Positions 35,204-44,479 are shown, counted from the stretch's first letter. The stretch is DNA of 64,000 bases from CAZHLD01 sp964533185 (GCA_964533185.1 CAZHLD010000005.1:31456-95455); one strand, 5' to 3'. Notes: generated by a model from the sequence alone, not told the origin. Made by a program: numbers and translations.

Positions 35204-36130
35204 CTACACAGGACGGAGGGCGGAGTGGAGGGCGACGATGCCGGCGGAGAAGAGGTCGAAGCGAACGGCGATGAAGCCGGCGCGGGAGAGCATGGTGGCG
35301 AGAGTTTCGGGAGAGGGGAATTTGAGGACGGAGCCGGGGAGGTAGGTGTAAGCGGCGGGGTTGCCGGAGATGGCGCCGCCGATGCGCGGCAGAATACGCG
35401 TGAAGTAGAAACGATACGCGGGGCCGAGAAGCGCGCCGCGAGGCTCGGAGAACTCAAGGATGGCAAGGCGGCCGCCCGGCTTGAGGACGCGGAGGAATTC
35501 GGCGAGGCCGCGGTTGTAGTTGGCGAGGTTGCGGAAGCCGAAGGCGGCGGTGAGGAGGTCGAAGGTGGCGTCGGCGAAGGGAAGCGAGAGCGCGTCAGCT
35601 TCGAGATAGATGGGGCCAAGAGAAGGAGCTGCACCACCAGAGAGCGATGAAGCCAGGAGAGTGCTTTGCGTGTCGGGGTGGCGGCCGCGTCCCCAGAGCG
35701 GGAAGCGGAAACGAGGACGCGCGGCGTGAGCCTCTTCCCTGCCCTGCTCCTGCGCCCAGCCGACGGGACGAATGAGCAAGTCGGAGGAGGCGCTGAGAGA
35801 TTTGTGGCGGGCGATTGCGAGCATGGGATGGGCGAAGTCGGTGCCAATGATGCGAGCCCCGCGGCGGATGGCGCGTTTGCCACCTTCTTCGTCGGCGACG
35901 CGCTGGAGAGCGAGAGCGAGGTCGCCAGTGCCGCAGCAGACGTCGAGGATGCGGGCGTCAGCGCGGGCGAGAACGTCGCGGAAACGGCGGGCGACCCGGC
36001 GTCGCCAGACGATGTCGAGGCGGAGAGAAAGAAGATGGTTGAGGAAATCGTAGCGCGGGGCGATCGCGGAGAACATCTCGCGGACGGTGCGGGAGCTGGA
36101 GGCTTCTTTGGTTGAGGGGGGGAGAGACAT
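35204..36130 (-). CDS. menG: Demethylmenaquinone methyltransferase with ~60-residue insert
   Basis: SAM-dependent C-methyltransferase of the UbiE/MenG family. N-terminal VREMFSAIAPRYDFLNHLLSLRLD, SAM motif ILDVCCGTGDLALAL, LPFADATFDLLTAAFGFRNLANY and LKPGGRLAILEFSEP are typical. At 308 residues it exceeds the usual ~230-245. The excess is about residues 111-171, between MLAIARHK and IYLEADALSLPF, a low-complexity segment (LLIRPVGWAQEQGREEAHA onward) at DNA 35618-35800. It interrupts the SAM-binding Rossmann fold after the acidic loop, so a surface loop is likely. Its origin may be another mobile repeat (inference). Confidence 0.9.
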   Translation of the reverse strand: MSLPPSTKEASSSRTVREMFSAIAPRYDFLNHLLSLRLDIVWRRRVARRFRDVLARADARILDVCCGTGDLALALQRVADEEGGKRAIRRGARIIGTDFAHPMLAIARHKSLSASSDLLIRPVGWAQEQGREEAHAARPRFRFPLWGRGRHPDTQSTLLASSLSGGAAPSLGPIYLEADALSLPFADATFDLLTAAFGFRNLANYNRGLAEFLRVLKPGGRLAILEFSEPRGALLGPAYRFYFTRILPRIGGAISGNPAAYTYLPGSVLKFPSPETLATMLSRAGFIAVRFDLFSAGIVALHSALRPV

Positions 36131-36350
36131 GAGATGTTGGGCGTGATTCGTGATTCGTTACTCGTAAATGGTGATTCGTAATCCGTTGTCCGTTCTCTGT
36201 AGTCCGTTCGGAATAAAGCATTCAGCGAACGACGAACAAGTGAAAACCCGTGGGTAAGGATGCCCGCGCCGCCAACAAAGTAGCGGGGCTCTGCCCCGCG
36301 CCCCGGCCGGCAAGGATGCCGGCGCTACCGGAAGAGCAGAGCATAGCAGA
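36131..36350 (+). repeat. Family D string and REP-like hairpins
   Basis: 36146-36210: GTGATTCGTGATTCGTTACTC... then ATCCGTTGTCCGTTCTCTG. 36284-36300: GCGGGGC/GCCCCGC. 36304-36329: CCGGC.../GCCGG with CGCTAC foot. No gene. Confidence 0.75.
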
Positions 36351-37436
36351 TCAGGGGAGCAGAAACGGAAGGGAGCGCCAGGCGGAGGAGATAAGGGCGG
36401 GGGCGACGGCGACGACTTCGACCTTGCTGATCCGGCGCGGGAGAGCAAAGCGGAGGCGGCCAGCGCGGGTTTTTTTGTCGGAACACATGGCGGCGAGGAG
36501 GCGGGCCGAAGAGACGCGAGGCAGCGCGGGCAGCGGGCCGGCGCGCGAAATTAATAGACGGATGCGATCGGCGTCGGGCTCGCCTAAACCATAGTTGAGG
36601 CGGGCAAGTTCGGTTTCCGCGAGGATGCCCCAGGCGACGGCTTCACCGTGGAGGAAGCGGCGGTAGTGCGTGAGCGACTCGAGGGCGTGGGCGAAAGTGT
36701 GGCCGAAGTTGAGGATTTCGCGAAGGCCGGATTCGCGCTCATCGCGGCGGACGACGGCGGCCTTGGCGGCGATGCAGCGCGGGATGACGAAGTCGAGCGC
36801 GGCAGGGTCGCGGCGAAGGAGAGCGTCGAGGCGATTTTCGAGATCGCGGAAGAGCGGTGGATCGCCGATGACGCCGTATTTGATGACTTCGAAGAGGCCG
36901 GAGCGGTACTGGCGCGGGGGAAGAGTGCCGAGCGCGTCAGGATCAACGGCGACGAGGCGGGGCTGGTAGAAGGCGCCGACGAGGTTCTTGCCTTCGGGGA
37001 GGTTGACGCCGGTCTTGCCGCCGATGGCGCTATCGACTTGAGCGACGAGCGTCGTGGGGACATGGACGAGCGAGACGCCGCGCAGGTAGCTGGCGGCGAC
37101 GAAGCCGGCGACGTCGCCGACGACTCCGCCGCCCACGGCGATGAGCAAAGCGCGGCGGTCGGCGCCGGCCCGGATGAGTCGGCGGGCGAGCGATTCGACG
37201 GTGCGAAGAGTTTTTGAGCGCTCGCGGTCGTCGAAGAGGAGAACGCGGCAGCGGTGCGGTCGAAGGCCGGAGAGGAGTCGGCGACGGCAGTGGCGCCAGA
37301 CGCGCGGTGAGGAGAGGACAAAGATGCCGGTGGGCGTGTCGAGGCCGGAGAGAGCGGCGCGCAGGCGGGAGAGGAGGCCGCGGGCGCAGAGAACCGTGTA
37401 GGTTGCCGAGGCGGTGGTAATGGGAATGCGTTTCAT
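36351..37436 (-). CDS. aroB: 3-Dehydroquinate synthase
   Basis: Second enzyme of the shikimate pathway; NAD- and zinc-dependent. 361 residues from the ATG at 37436; the frame runs on 16 codons but lacks support. NAD-binding GGGVVGDVAGFVAASYLRG, active-site VPTTLVAQVDSAIGGKTGVN, and zinc ligands in LFEVIKYGVI (Glu), NFGHTFAHALE and FLHGEAVAWG (His). The N-terminal domain is Arg-rich. It is on the same strand as menG, separated by a repeat region. Confidence 0.94.
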   Translation of the reverse strand: MKRIPITTASATYTVLCARGLLSRLRAALSGLDTPTGIFVLSSPRVWRHCRRRLLSGLRPHRCRVLLFDDRERSKTLRTVESLARRLIRAGADRRALLIAVGGGVVGDVAGFVAASYLRGVSLVHVPTTLVAQVDSAIGGKTGVNLPEGKNLVGAFYQPRLVAVDPDALGTLPPRQYRSGLFEVIKYGVIGDPPLFRDLENRLDALLRRDPAALDFVIPRCIAAKAAVVRRDERESGLREILNFGHTFAHALESLTHYRRFLHGEAVAWGILAETELARLNYGLGEPDADRIRLLISRAGPLPALPRVSSARLLAAMCSDKKTRAGRLRFALPRRISKVEVVAVAPALISSAWRSLPFLLP

Positions 37437-37614
37437 GGGAGGGGGAAATGTAACATAGGAGTGAGCGTCAGCCTTTATTCGCAATTCGTTATTCGTTGTT
37501 TTCAGTTGTCCGCAAGAGGCTCAGGTTGTCAGCCGCGAGACTTCAACAATCAGCCCTCAGGAAACAGCAGTTCACGATTCCCGCACAATTGAGATTTGCA
37601 CACGATAGAGAAAC
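37437..37614 (+). repeat. Family D string
   Basis: ATTCGCAATTCGTTATTCG at 37473 and TTGTCCGC, then GTCAGCC..AATCAGCCCTCAGG units to about 37562. No gene. Confidence 0.65.
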
Positions 37615-38586
37615 CTACTTGCGGAACTTGTTTTCCAAAGCGGGGAGCGATTCGAGGAAGACGTGGCCGACGATGGCGAGGGTGCGAGGGCTGACTTTGT
37701 CGAGGGTGTCGGCGGTGGTGTGCCAGTAGGGGCGCCCCATGTCGATGACGTCGGTGGCGGCGACGCCGCGGTTGAGAAAGGGCAGGTGGTCGTCTGCAAT
37801 GCCAGTTTCGTCTGAGACAAAAGTGGAGGAGTAGCCGAGGCGCGCGGCGGTGGACCAGACCAAGTCGGTGAGCCAGCGAGTGGAAGAGGTTTCCCTTCTG
37901 AAGCGGGCATCGCGGCCGCCGCAAAGGTCGGCCAGAAGCATGGCGCGGATGCGCTTGAGTTCGCCCGAGGCGGCGAGGCGCGCGGCCATCTGGCGGCTGC
38001 CGTAGGTGCCATCGGTGTGACTCCACTCGACGAAGGCTTCTTCGCCGTCGAAGAAAACAATCCAGATGGTGAGCGCGCCCTTGCGAGGACAGAGATGGCG
38101 GGCGAGCTCGAGCATGATGCCGGTGGAAGACCCGCCGTCGTCGGCGCCGACGAAGTTGGCCATGGGCCTGGTGTCGTAGTGAGTGGCGAGGAGGAGTACG
38201 CCGGGGCGCGAGCCGGGGATTTTTGCGATGAGGTTTTTCATGGGGATGCGGCCGACGGCGGTGTTGGCGCTGAAATTGTCTTCTTCGACGCTACAACCGA
38301 AGCTCTGGAGCTGGGTGCGGATGTAGTCCTGCGCGCGTCGGATGGCGTCGGAGCCGGCCGGGCGAGGGCCGATAGCGACGAGTTTGGAGACGTGGTCGAA
38401 GGCGCGTGCGCCGTCGAATCCGCCGGTGGAGGAGGCTGGCGGGGCGGCGTCAGGCGGAACCGTGGCCGGAGGCGACTGCGCGGACACAGGCGCGGGCTTG
38501 TTGGTGTCGGCGCCGCAGGCAGCAACGGCGAGGACAAGGACTAGAACAAAGAGAGACTGAATTGCGCGGGAGCAGAGTGAGCGCAT
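37615..38586 (-). CDS. Glutaminyl-peptide cyclotransferase-like M28 lipoprotein
   Basis: 323 residues with a lipoprotein signal (LVLVLAVAAC, lipobox) and a Pro/Ala-rich linker. The M28 zinc fold has ATHYDTR, GADDGGSSTG (Asp ligand), FFDGEEAFVEWSHTDGTYGS (general base Glu and ligand Glu), LADLCGG, HLPFLNRG and WHTTADTLDKVS (His ligand). The DGEEAF..W..DGTYGSR and WHTTADT patterns are those of glutaminyl cyclases, which form N-terminal pyroglutamate, rather than of aminopeptidases. It should act on the outer face of a membrane. The next gene downstream is tatC, one base past the stop. Confidence 0.85.
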   Translation of the reverse strand: MRSLCSRAIQSLFVLVLVLAVAACGADTNKPAPVSAQSPPATVPPDAAPPASSTGGFDGARAFDHVSKLVAIGPRPAGSDAIRRAQDYIRTQLQSFGCSVEEDNFSANTAVGRIPMKNLIAKIPGSRPGVLLLATHYDTRPMANFVGADDGGSSTGIMLELARHLCPRKGALTIWIVFFDGEEAFVEWSHTDGTYGSRQMAARLAASGELKRIRAMLLADLCGGRDARFRRETSSTRWLTDLVWSTAARLGYSSTFVSDETGIADDHLPFLNRGVAATDVIDMGRPYWHTTADTLDKVSPRTLAIVGHVFLESLPALENKFRK

Positions 38587-38587
38587 T

Positions 38588-39412
38588 TCAGGGGGCTCCG
38601 GCGCCGGCGGAGGCTTCGGCGGCGCGGCGTTTGCTGCGCACGACGAGGGCGGAGACGCCGATGCCCAGCAGGTAGAGAACGAGCATGGGCGCCATGAAGA
38701 TGATCATGGTGAGGGCGTCAGTGGTGGGCGTGACGATGGCGGCGAGGACGGCAATGACGAGGACGGCGTAGCGAAGGTTTTTCCAGAGGAACTGCGGCGA
38801 GACGATGCCGAAGAGCGAGAGAAAGAAAATCAAGATGGGAAGTTGGAAGACGAGGCCGAGGCCGAGAAGAATGACCAGGGTGAGGTCGAAATAGTCGTTC
38901 ATGCTGATCATGGCAGTGAAAGGGCCGGAGGAGCCGACCTTGATGAGGAAGTCGAGAGACATGGGGAGCATGATGAAGTAACCGAAGGCGGTGCCGGCAA
39001 GGAAAAGAAAGACGGCGGAGATGAGAAAAACGGAGACGGCTTTGCGCTCGTTGCGATAGAGGCCCGGGGCGATGAAGAGCCAGACTTGATATAGGATCCA
39101 AGGGAGAGCGAGGACGATGCCGAGATAGAGGCCGACGGTGATGAAGAGCTGTAAGGGGCCGAGCGGGCTGGTGTAGATGAGCTTGTCCTGAAGATTGTGG
39201 TCGCGCAGGGCCTTGAGCATGGGGCGGGAGAGGAGTTGGAAAGCGCGGTCGGAGAAATAAAGGCCGATGCCGAGGCCGACGGCGATGGCAATGACTGAGT
39301 AGAGAAGGCGCTGGCGAAGCTCGGTCAAATGCTCGAGGAAGGACATGCGGGAGGAGCGGTCGTCGGGCTCGGCCGAGCCGGCGGCGCGATCAGACTGGTT
39401 TGGGATGACCAT
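38588..39412 (-). CDS. tatC: Sec-independent protein translocase TatC
   Basis: 274 residues from the ATG at 39412, which overlaps the 3' end of tatA by 23 bases; the longer frame upstream runs through tatA and is rejected. Conserved MSFLEHLTELRQRLL start of the fold, PLGPLQLF, and six hydrophobic segments. It recognises twin-arginine signal peptides. A Lys/Ala-rich cytoplasmic tail ends the protein. Confidence 0.94.
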   Translation of the reverse strand: MVIPNQSDRAAGSAEPDDRSSRMSFLEHLTELRQRLLYSVIAIAVGLGIGLYFSDRAFQLLSRPMLKALRDHNLQDKLIYTSPLGPLQLFITVGLYLGIVLALPWILYQVWLFIAPGLYRNERKAVSVFLISAVFLFLAGTAFGYFIMLPMSLDFLIKVGSSGPFTAMISMNDYFDLTLVILLGLGLVFQLPILIFFLSLFGIVSPQFLWKNLRYAVLVIAVLAAIVTPTTDALTMIIFMAPMLVLYLLGIGVSALVVRSKRRAAEASAGAGAP

Positions 39413-39752
39413 CGGCGGAGGAAGTATCCTCGGAGGTGCCTGAAGCGGAAAGAGATTCCGGCGGGGTGAGGGAGCCCGAGCCGATGGGTTCGCCCTCGGG
39501 CGGCAGAGGCGCGGGGTCGCCAGCAGGCTCGATGATTTTATTTTCGAGGTCGCGAGTGTGGCGGTCGAGCTCGCGCATTTCGTCTTCGACGGCGCTGCGG
39601 AGCTCGCTGGAGGCGCGACGGAATTCGGAGAGGGCTTTGCCGATGGTGCGGCCAAGCTCGGGGAGTTTGCGCGGTCCAAAGATGAGCAGGGCCAGGCCGA
39701 AGAGAACAATAAGTTCGGGAATGCCCAGACTGCCCACAGCAAATGCCTCCAA
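39390..39752 (-). CDS. tatA: Tat translocase TatA/TatB-type subunit
   Basis: 120 residues: one N-terminal helix (IPELIVLFGLALLIFG), hinge FGPRKLPELGRTIGKAL, then an amphipathic helix and an acidic, Pro-rich tail. It forms the pore or docks cargo with TatC. A single subunit next to tatC may do both TatA and TatB jobs, as in many non-proteobacteria; the FGPRKLPELG hinge fits TatA/E slightly better. Confidence 0.88.
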   Translation of the reverse strand: MEAFAVGSLGIPELIVLFGLALLIFGPRKLPELGRTIGKALSEFRRASSELRSAVEDEMRELDRHTRDLENKIIEPAGDPAPLPPEGEPIGSGSLTPPESLSASGTSEDTSSADGHPKPV

Positions 39753-39801
39753 TTGAGCATCATAGAAGAGGGCTGCGGGGCTGTCAAACGGGCCGCTGTG
39801 C

Positions 39802-39807
39802 TATACT
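39802..39807 (+). promoter_or_regulatory. Possible -10 element for ctpA
   Basis: TATACT 31 bases before the ctpA ATG, in the 85-base divergent tatA/ctpA spacer. No strong -35 is seen (GGCTGT is 17 bases upstream). Confidence 0.4.
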
Positions 39808-39837
39808 GACGAAACGAGTGGAGAAAGCGAGGCAGCA

Positions 39838-41445
39838 ATGCAGGCGGAAAAGCGCGGCGTAGTGCTGGTGGTCGGAGTCCTGCTGATTTCGGCGGCGCTG
39901 GGAGGGATCTACGGGCCGTCGGTGAAGGCCACGGCAGCGGGAGCGAACGACCTCCAGGACGCGGTGAAGAACTTCACGCGCGTGCTGGCGATCGTGCAGC
40001 AAAACTACGCCGTGCCGATGGACACCGACCGGGCGATTTATCAGGGCGCCATTCCTGGGATGCTGCGCGTGCTGGACCCGCACTCGAATTTTTATGATTC
40101 GCGACAGTTCAACCTGCTGCGCGAAGACCAGAGAGGAAAATACTACGGCGTCGGGATGTCCGTGGCGCCGCGGGACGGGCGTACGGTGGTGCTGGCGCCG
40201 TTTGTTGGTTCGCCGGCGTACAAGGCGGGGATACGGCCGGGCGACGTGATCGTGAAGGTGGACGAAAAGTCGGCCGAAGGACTGAGCACGGCGGAAGTAG
40301 CCGACCTGCTGAAGGGCGCGAAGGGCACGATTGTGCGGGTCACCGTGAGCCGCGAGGGCTACGACGAGCCGCTGGTGTTTACGATTACGCGCGATGAGAT
40401 TCCGCGGCACGCGGTGGACATGGTCTTCCTGCTGAAGCCGGGCGTGGGATACGTGCGGCTATCGGGCTTTAATGAGACGACGGACCGGGACCTGACCGAA
40501 GCGCTGAAACAATTGAACGTGGCCAAGCTGGATGGGCTGGTGCTGGACCTGCGGGCTAACCCGGGCGGCTTGTTGAATGAAGGCGTGGCCGTGGCGGACA
40601 TGTTTTTGGAGAAGAGTCAACTGATTGTGACGCACAAGGGAAGGTCGTCGCCGGAGCGGCGGTACTGGGCGGTGCGCGGGAACCAAGGAGTCGAAGTGCC
40701 GCTGGTGGTGCTAGTCAATGGGAACTCGGCTTCGGCAGCGGAAATTGTGGCCGGAGCGATCCAGGACCACGACCGCGGTCTGCTGGTGGGAGAAAACAGC
40801 TTCGGGAAAGGGCTGGTGCAAACGGTCTCGCAACTGGGAGAGAACACCGGGCTGGCGCTGACGACGGCGAAGTACTACACGCCCAGCGGGCGGCTGATCC
40901 AGCGGGACTACAAGGCAGTGTCGCTCTACGAGTACCACTACAACCGGAAGAACGGCCAGCCGACGGAAATCAAACTGACCGACAGCGGACGACAAGTGTA
41001 CGGCGGCGGCGGGATCATGCCGGACGTGAACGTGGCGTCGCCGAAACTGAACGAATTTCAGACGCGACTGCTGATGCGGGACGTCTTCTTCCCGTTTGAA
41101 CAGGGTGTGGGCGGGTTCACGCGGTGGTTCATGGGACGCAAGCCGGAGGTTAACCGGGAGTTCCAGGTGAACGACGAGGTGATGAACCAGTTCCGGAAGT
41201 ACCTGGACAGGCAGGGTATCCGCTACACCGAGCCGGAAATCGCCGAGAACCTGGCGTGGATCCAGAGAAAAATCAAGAAGGAAGCGTTTACGTCGGTGTT
41301 CGGCGTGTCAGACGGGTTCCGCGTGGAGCTGGAAGATGACCTGCAGGTGCAGAAAGCCATCGAAGTGCTGCCGCAAGCGCGCGCCCTCTACCAGAACGCA
41401 AAGAAAGTGATCGCGCAGAGGACGGGTGGGCAGGGGAACCAGTAG
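39838..41445 (+). CDS. ctpA: C-terminal processing peptidase (S41)
   Basis: 535-residue PDZ-containing serine protease. N-terminal membrane anchor (GVVLVVGVLLISAALGGIYG), PDZ domain (~105-180, GSPAYKAGIRPGDVIVKVD), catalytic domain with Ser in NGNSASAAEIVAGA and Lys in NSFGKGLVQT. It degrades or trims exported proteins from the C-terminus. About 120 extra residues after the catalytic core (from LNEFQTRLLMRDVFF) are charged and helical. It is divergent from the tat operon. Confidence 0.93.
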   Translation: MQAEKRGVVLVVGVLLISAALGGIYGPSVKATAAGANDLQDAVKNFTRVLAIVQQNYAVPMDTDRAIYQGAIPGMLRVLDPHSNFYDSRQFNLLREDQRGKYYGVGMSVAPRDGRTVVLAPFVGSPAYKAGIRPGDVIVKVDEKSAEGLSTAEVADLLKGAKGTIVRVTVSREGYDEPLVFTITRDEIPRHAVDMVFLLKPGVGYVRLSGFNETTDRDLTEALKQLNVAKLDGLVLDLRANPGGLLNEGVAVADMFLEKSQLIVTHKGRSSPERRYWAVRGNQGVEVPLVVLVNGNSASAAEIVAGAIQDHDRGLLVGENSFGKGLVQTVSQLGENTGLALTTAKYYTPSGRLIQRDYKAVSLYEYHYNRKNGQPTEIKLTDSGRQVYGGGGIMPDVNVASPKLNEFQTRLLMRDVFFPFEQGVGGFTRWFMGRKPEVNREFQVNDEVMNQFRKYLDRQGIRYTEPEIAENLAWIQRKIKKEAFTSVFGVSDGFRVELEDDLQVQKAIEVLPQARALYQNAKKVIAQRTGGQGNQ

Positions 41446-41632
41446 GGCGACAAGAAGTATTGCCTGTGATTCGCTTTCCGTAATTCGTGAATCGTAAAGC
41501 GCTGTCTGTTTTTCGTTATTCCTACTCTGAAAACCCCAATTTTCACAACAGGACCATTATGGACCTTGCCGGCCGGTCTCTGCAGAGCCGGTGGCCGGGG
41601 CTGGCGGCATCTGCTAGAATAATTTGCACCGT
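41446..41632 (+). repeat. Family D string upstream of tRNA-Ala
   Basis: 41463-41522: GATTCGCTTTCCGTAATTCG.. and TTTTTCGTTATTCC. TAGAAT at 41615-41620 is a plausible -10 for the tRNA, 12 bases before it. Confidence 0.6.
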
Positions 41633-41708
41633 GGGCGGCTAGCTCAGCTGGGAGAGCGCCTCGTTCGCAACGAGGAGGTCGCGGGTTCGAATCCCGTGCC
41701 GTCCACCA
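41633..41708 (+). tRNA. tRNA-Ala (anticodon CGC)
   Basis: 76 bases. Acceptor GGGCGGC pairs with GCCGTCC (one G-T pair); D arm GCTC..GAGC; anticodon stem CCTCG/CGAGG with loop TTCGCAA, anticodon CGC reading GCG; T arm GCGGG-TTCGAAT-CCCGT; discriminator A and encoded CCA. Confidence 0.96.
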
Positions 41709-41869
41709 GAAACAAGTCCACAGTTGACAGTCATCAGTTAGCGGATTCCCGTTATTCGTAATTCGTGAATCGTAATTCGTTGGCCGTTTTCCGTAGTCCC
41801 CAAGAATGGGGGCCCGTGCAGTGGTGTGCGCCCACACGAAGATTAAATGCATCGCGGAGGGCAGACGAG
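41709..41869 (+). repeat. Family D string downstream of tRNA-Ala
   Basis: 41722-41802: GACAGTCATCAGTTAGC, then CCGTTATTCGTAATTCGTG, ATTCGTTGGCCGTTTTCCGT. The second half to the transketolase stop holds nothing I recognise. Confidence 0.6.
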
Positions 41870-44152
41870 TTAGCAGGGGACGGGGATGTCGCGGCAGTCG
41901 CGGCAGAGGTAGGCAAAGGCGGGGTTGGAGAGCACCCACTGGCTGCGACAGGTGGTGCAGTTTTCGGGAGAGCGGCGCTCACAATCAGCGCAGAGTTCAT
42001 CGCTGGGCATAGGGGCTTCGCCAACGAACTCGCCAAAGGGAACGAGCGAGTGGCAGCGGACACATTCGATGGCGGCGAGGAGACTGGCCTCGGCGGGGAC
42101 TTCCCTTCCCTCTTCCAACTTCCCTTCTTTGCGGCGGGCGAGGTCGCGCTTGCGCTCGACGAGATGGACCACGCGCTGGGCGATGTGCTCGGCGGTGAGG
42201 CCGAAGTGCTGGACGAGCTCCCAGGGATTGCCGGAAAGGCCGAAGCGGTCTTCGACACCGAGGCGGTCGAAGAGCAGGGGCCGATCGAAGGCGCGGCGGT
42301 GCTGGAGGACGGCTCCGGCGACGATGTTGCCGAAGCCGCCGACCTGGTGTTCTTCGGCGGTGACGATGAGGCCGGTTTCGGCCGCGGCCTGGACAAGTGC
42401 GCGGACGTCGAGGGGCTTAACGGTGTGGACGTTGAGGACGCGTGTTTCGAGGCCGAAGTCTTTTTTCAAAATCCAGGCAGCACGCATGGCCTCGGCGACC
42501 ATTGGGCCGCAGGCGACGATGGCGGCGTCCTCGTTTTCATTGGCGTAGTTGTTGGAGCGGAAGGTCTGAAAGGCGTCGCGGAAGCGGGGTTCCTCGCGGC
42601 GGAAGCGGATGACGTTGGCGGTGCCGAATTGCCAGGGCGTGTCGTCGGAGGTGACGACGGGGGTGGCTTCGCGGGCAAAACGGAGGTAGAGGGGGCCGAC
42701 GAGGTCCAGCAGGCCGTGAAGAGTGGCGCGGCAGGTTTCCACCGAGTCGCAGGGGATGGCGAGATTCATGTTGGGGAGGATGCTCATCAGGGAGATTTCT
42801 TCGAGCGATTGATGGGTGGCGCCATCGGGGCCGACGGAAATGCCGCCGTGGGCGCCGGCGATTTTGACGTTGAGATTGGAGTAGCAGATGGTGGTGCGAA
42901 TCTGGTCCCAGGCGCGGCCGGAGGCGAAAACGCCGTAAGTGCCGGTGACGGGGATGAGGCCGTCGCGAGCCAGTCCGGCGGCAACACCCATCATGTTCTG
43001 TTCGGCGATGCCGACGCTGAAGACGCGGGGCTTCCTTTCGGGGTGCTTGGCTTCGAAATCGGAGATGCGGATCGAGCCGGAGATATCGGCGTGGATGGTG
43101 ACGACGCGCGGGTCTTCACCGGCCTGTTCGAGGCCGCGTCCGAAGCCCATGCGGGTAGGGTCCATTTCAACCTTCATGATGTCGCACGCGTTCCACCAGT
43201 AGTCGTGGCTAAACTGCGGGATGGAGTCGCGGGTTTCGCGGGAAACGCGCCTGGCGTTTTCTGCGGCGCGGGCCAATAGCGCGGAAACACGATCCTCCGG
43301 CATGGCGGGCGTTTTCAGATCTACCATCGCACGCTCGTACTGCTCCTTGTTGGGGGCGACGCCGTGCCAGGCGGCTTCGTTCTCCATGAAGGAGACGCCC
43401 TTGCCTTTCACCGTTCGGGCGAGGATGAGAGTAGGACGATTCTGGGCGGCCTCGGCACAGGCGAATCCGGCGAGAATCTGCTCCATATCGTGACCGTCCA
43501 CTTCGACGACGTTCCAGCCAAAAGCGGAGTACTTGTGGGCGAGCGGGTCCACGTTCATAACCTCGCGGACCCAGCCATCGATCTGGAGCTGGTTCTTGTC
43601 AACGATCGCGCAGAGGTTATCGAGCTTGTAGTGGCCGGCGGCCATGGCCGCTTCCCAGATGTTTCCTTCCTGCTGCTCTCCATCCCCCATGATGCAGTAC
43701 ACGCGATGGGACGCGCCGCGAAGCTTGGCCGCCAGGGCGTTGCCGACGGCGATGCCGAGTCCCTGGCCAAGCGAGCCGCTGCAGACCTCGACGCCGGGGA
43801 GCTTCTGGGAATTCGGGTGGCCCTCGAAGGGCGAGCCGAGCTGGCGGAGGAGCACGACATCGTCGAGCGGGAAATAACCGGCGCGGCCCAAGGCGACGTA
43901 CAGCGCCGGAGCTTTGTGTCCGGCGGACCAGAAGACGCGGTCGCGGTCGGGCCAGATGGGATCGTGGGGGTCGTGGTTGAGTACACGGAGGTAGAGGGCA
44001 GCGGCAATGTCCATGATGGATAGCGTGCCGCCGGGATGGCCAGAGCCGGCAGCGTAGATGGCGGTCAGGTTGATGGCGCGCATCTCGGCAGCGGCCTGGC
44101 GGAGCTCTTCGAGGCTGAGGCGGGGACCGCGTTGTTCACGGGTGGGCGTCAT
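41870..44152 (-). CDS. tkt: Transketolase with C-terminal four-CxxC zinc-ribbon extension
   Basis: TPP enzyme that moves two-carbon units between sugar phosphates. 760 residues from the ATG at 44152, chosen for the AAAGGAGCACTCCGCC leader; upstream methionines in frame lack this. N-terminal TPP domain (AAGSGHPGGTLSIMDIAAALY, GDGEQQEGNIWEAAMAAGHYKLDN), pyrimidine domain (VGIAEQNMMGVAAGLA, AHGGISVGPDGATHQSLEEI) and C-terminal domain (VLNVHTVKPLD). After the normal end near residue 690 comes a tail with four CxxC pairs: Cys697/700, 721/724, 732/735, 750/753, and a final Cys760. This could bind two zinc ions, an addition I do not know from transketolases. Confidence 0.92.
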   Translation of the reverse strand: MTPTREQRGPRLSLEELRQAAAEMRAINLTAIYAAGSGHPGGTLSIMDIAAALYLRVLNHDPHDPIWPDRDRVFWSAGHKAPALYVALGRAGYFPLDDVVLLRQLGSPFEGHPNSQKLPGVEVCSGSLGQGLGIAVGNALAAKLRGASHRVYCIMGDGEQQEGNIWEAAMAAGHYKLDNLCAIVDKNQLQIDGWVREVMNVDPLAHKYSAFGWNVVEVDGHDMEQILAGFACAEAAQNRPTLILARTVKGKGVSFMENEAAWHGVAPNKEQYERAMVDLKTPAMPEDRVSALLARAAENARRVSRETRDSIPQFSHDYWWNACDIMKVEMDPTRMGFGRGLEQAGEDPRVVTIHADISGSIRISDFEAKHPERKPRVFSVGIAEQNMMGVAAGLARDGLIPVTGTYGVFASGRAWDQIRTTICYSNLNVKIAGAHGGISVGPDGATHQSLEEISLMSILPNMNLAIPCDSVETCRATLHGLLDLVGPLYLRFAREATPVVTSDDTPWQFGTANVIRFRREEPRFRDAFQTFRSNNYANENEDAAIVACGPMVAEAMRAAWILKKDFGLETRVLNVHTVKPLDVRALVQAAAETGLIVTAEEHQVGGFGNIVAGAVLQHRRAFDRPLLFDRLGVEDRFGLSGNPWELVQHFGLTAEHIAQRVVHLVERKRDLARRKEGKLEEGREVPAEASLLAAIECVRCHSLVPFGEFVGEAPMPSDELCADCERRSPENCTTCRSQWVLSNPAFAYLCRDCRDIPVPC

Positions 44153-44479
44153 GGCGGAGTGCTCCTTTGGGCGAGATTGGGGGCGGCGACGCAGGCAGTG
44201 TGCGGATTGGCGCGGAGGCCGGCCAAGACAGATCGGACGAGTCGAGGACATCCGGGCGACCGGTGGGTGGAACAAGCCATGCAGAATGAGCAGGTTGGAG
44301 TTTAGTGCGCAGGAATCCAGTGCCCGCCGGCGGCAGGCTGAAATGCGCCGGGATGAGAAGGCGGGTTCGCATCTGGATAGAGAGAAAGCAAGGGGCGGGC
44401 CAGAGCGAATAGCACCCGCTTTGCGTCCAGGTGACGGCAGGCTGTGCAAGGCGGAAGATGCCGGGTCTGCGACCCGGCG
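44153..44479. other. 327-base intergenic region
   Basis: Between tkt and the next minus-strand gene. 44460-44484 is a GCCGGGT/ACCCGGC hairpin with CGCTACA foot that runs into the next gene's stop. Otherwise no gene, repeat or convincing promoter. Confidence 0.5.
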
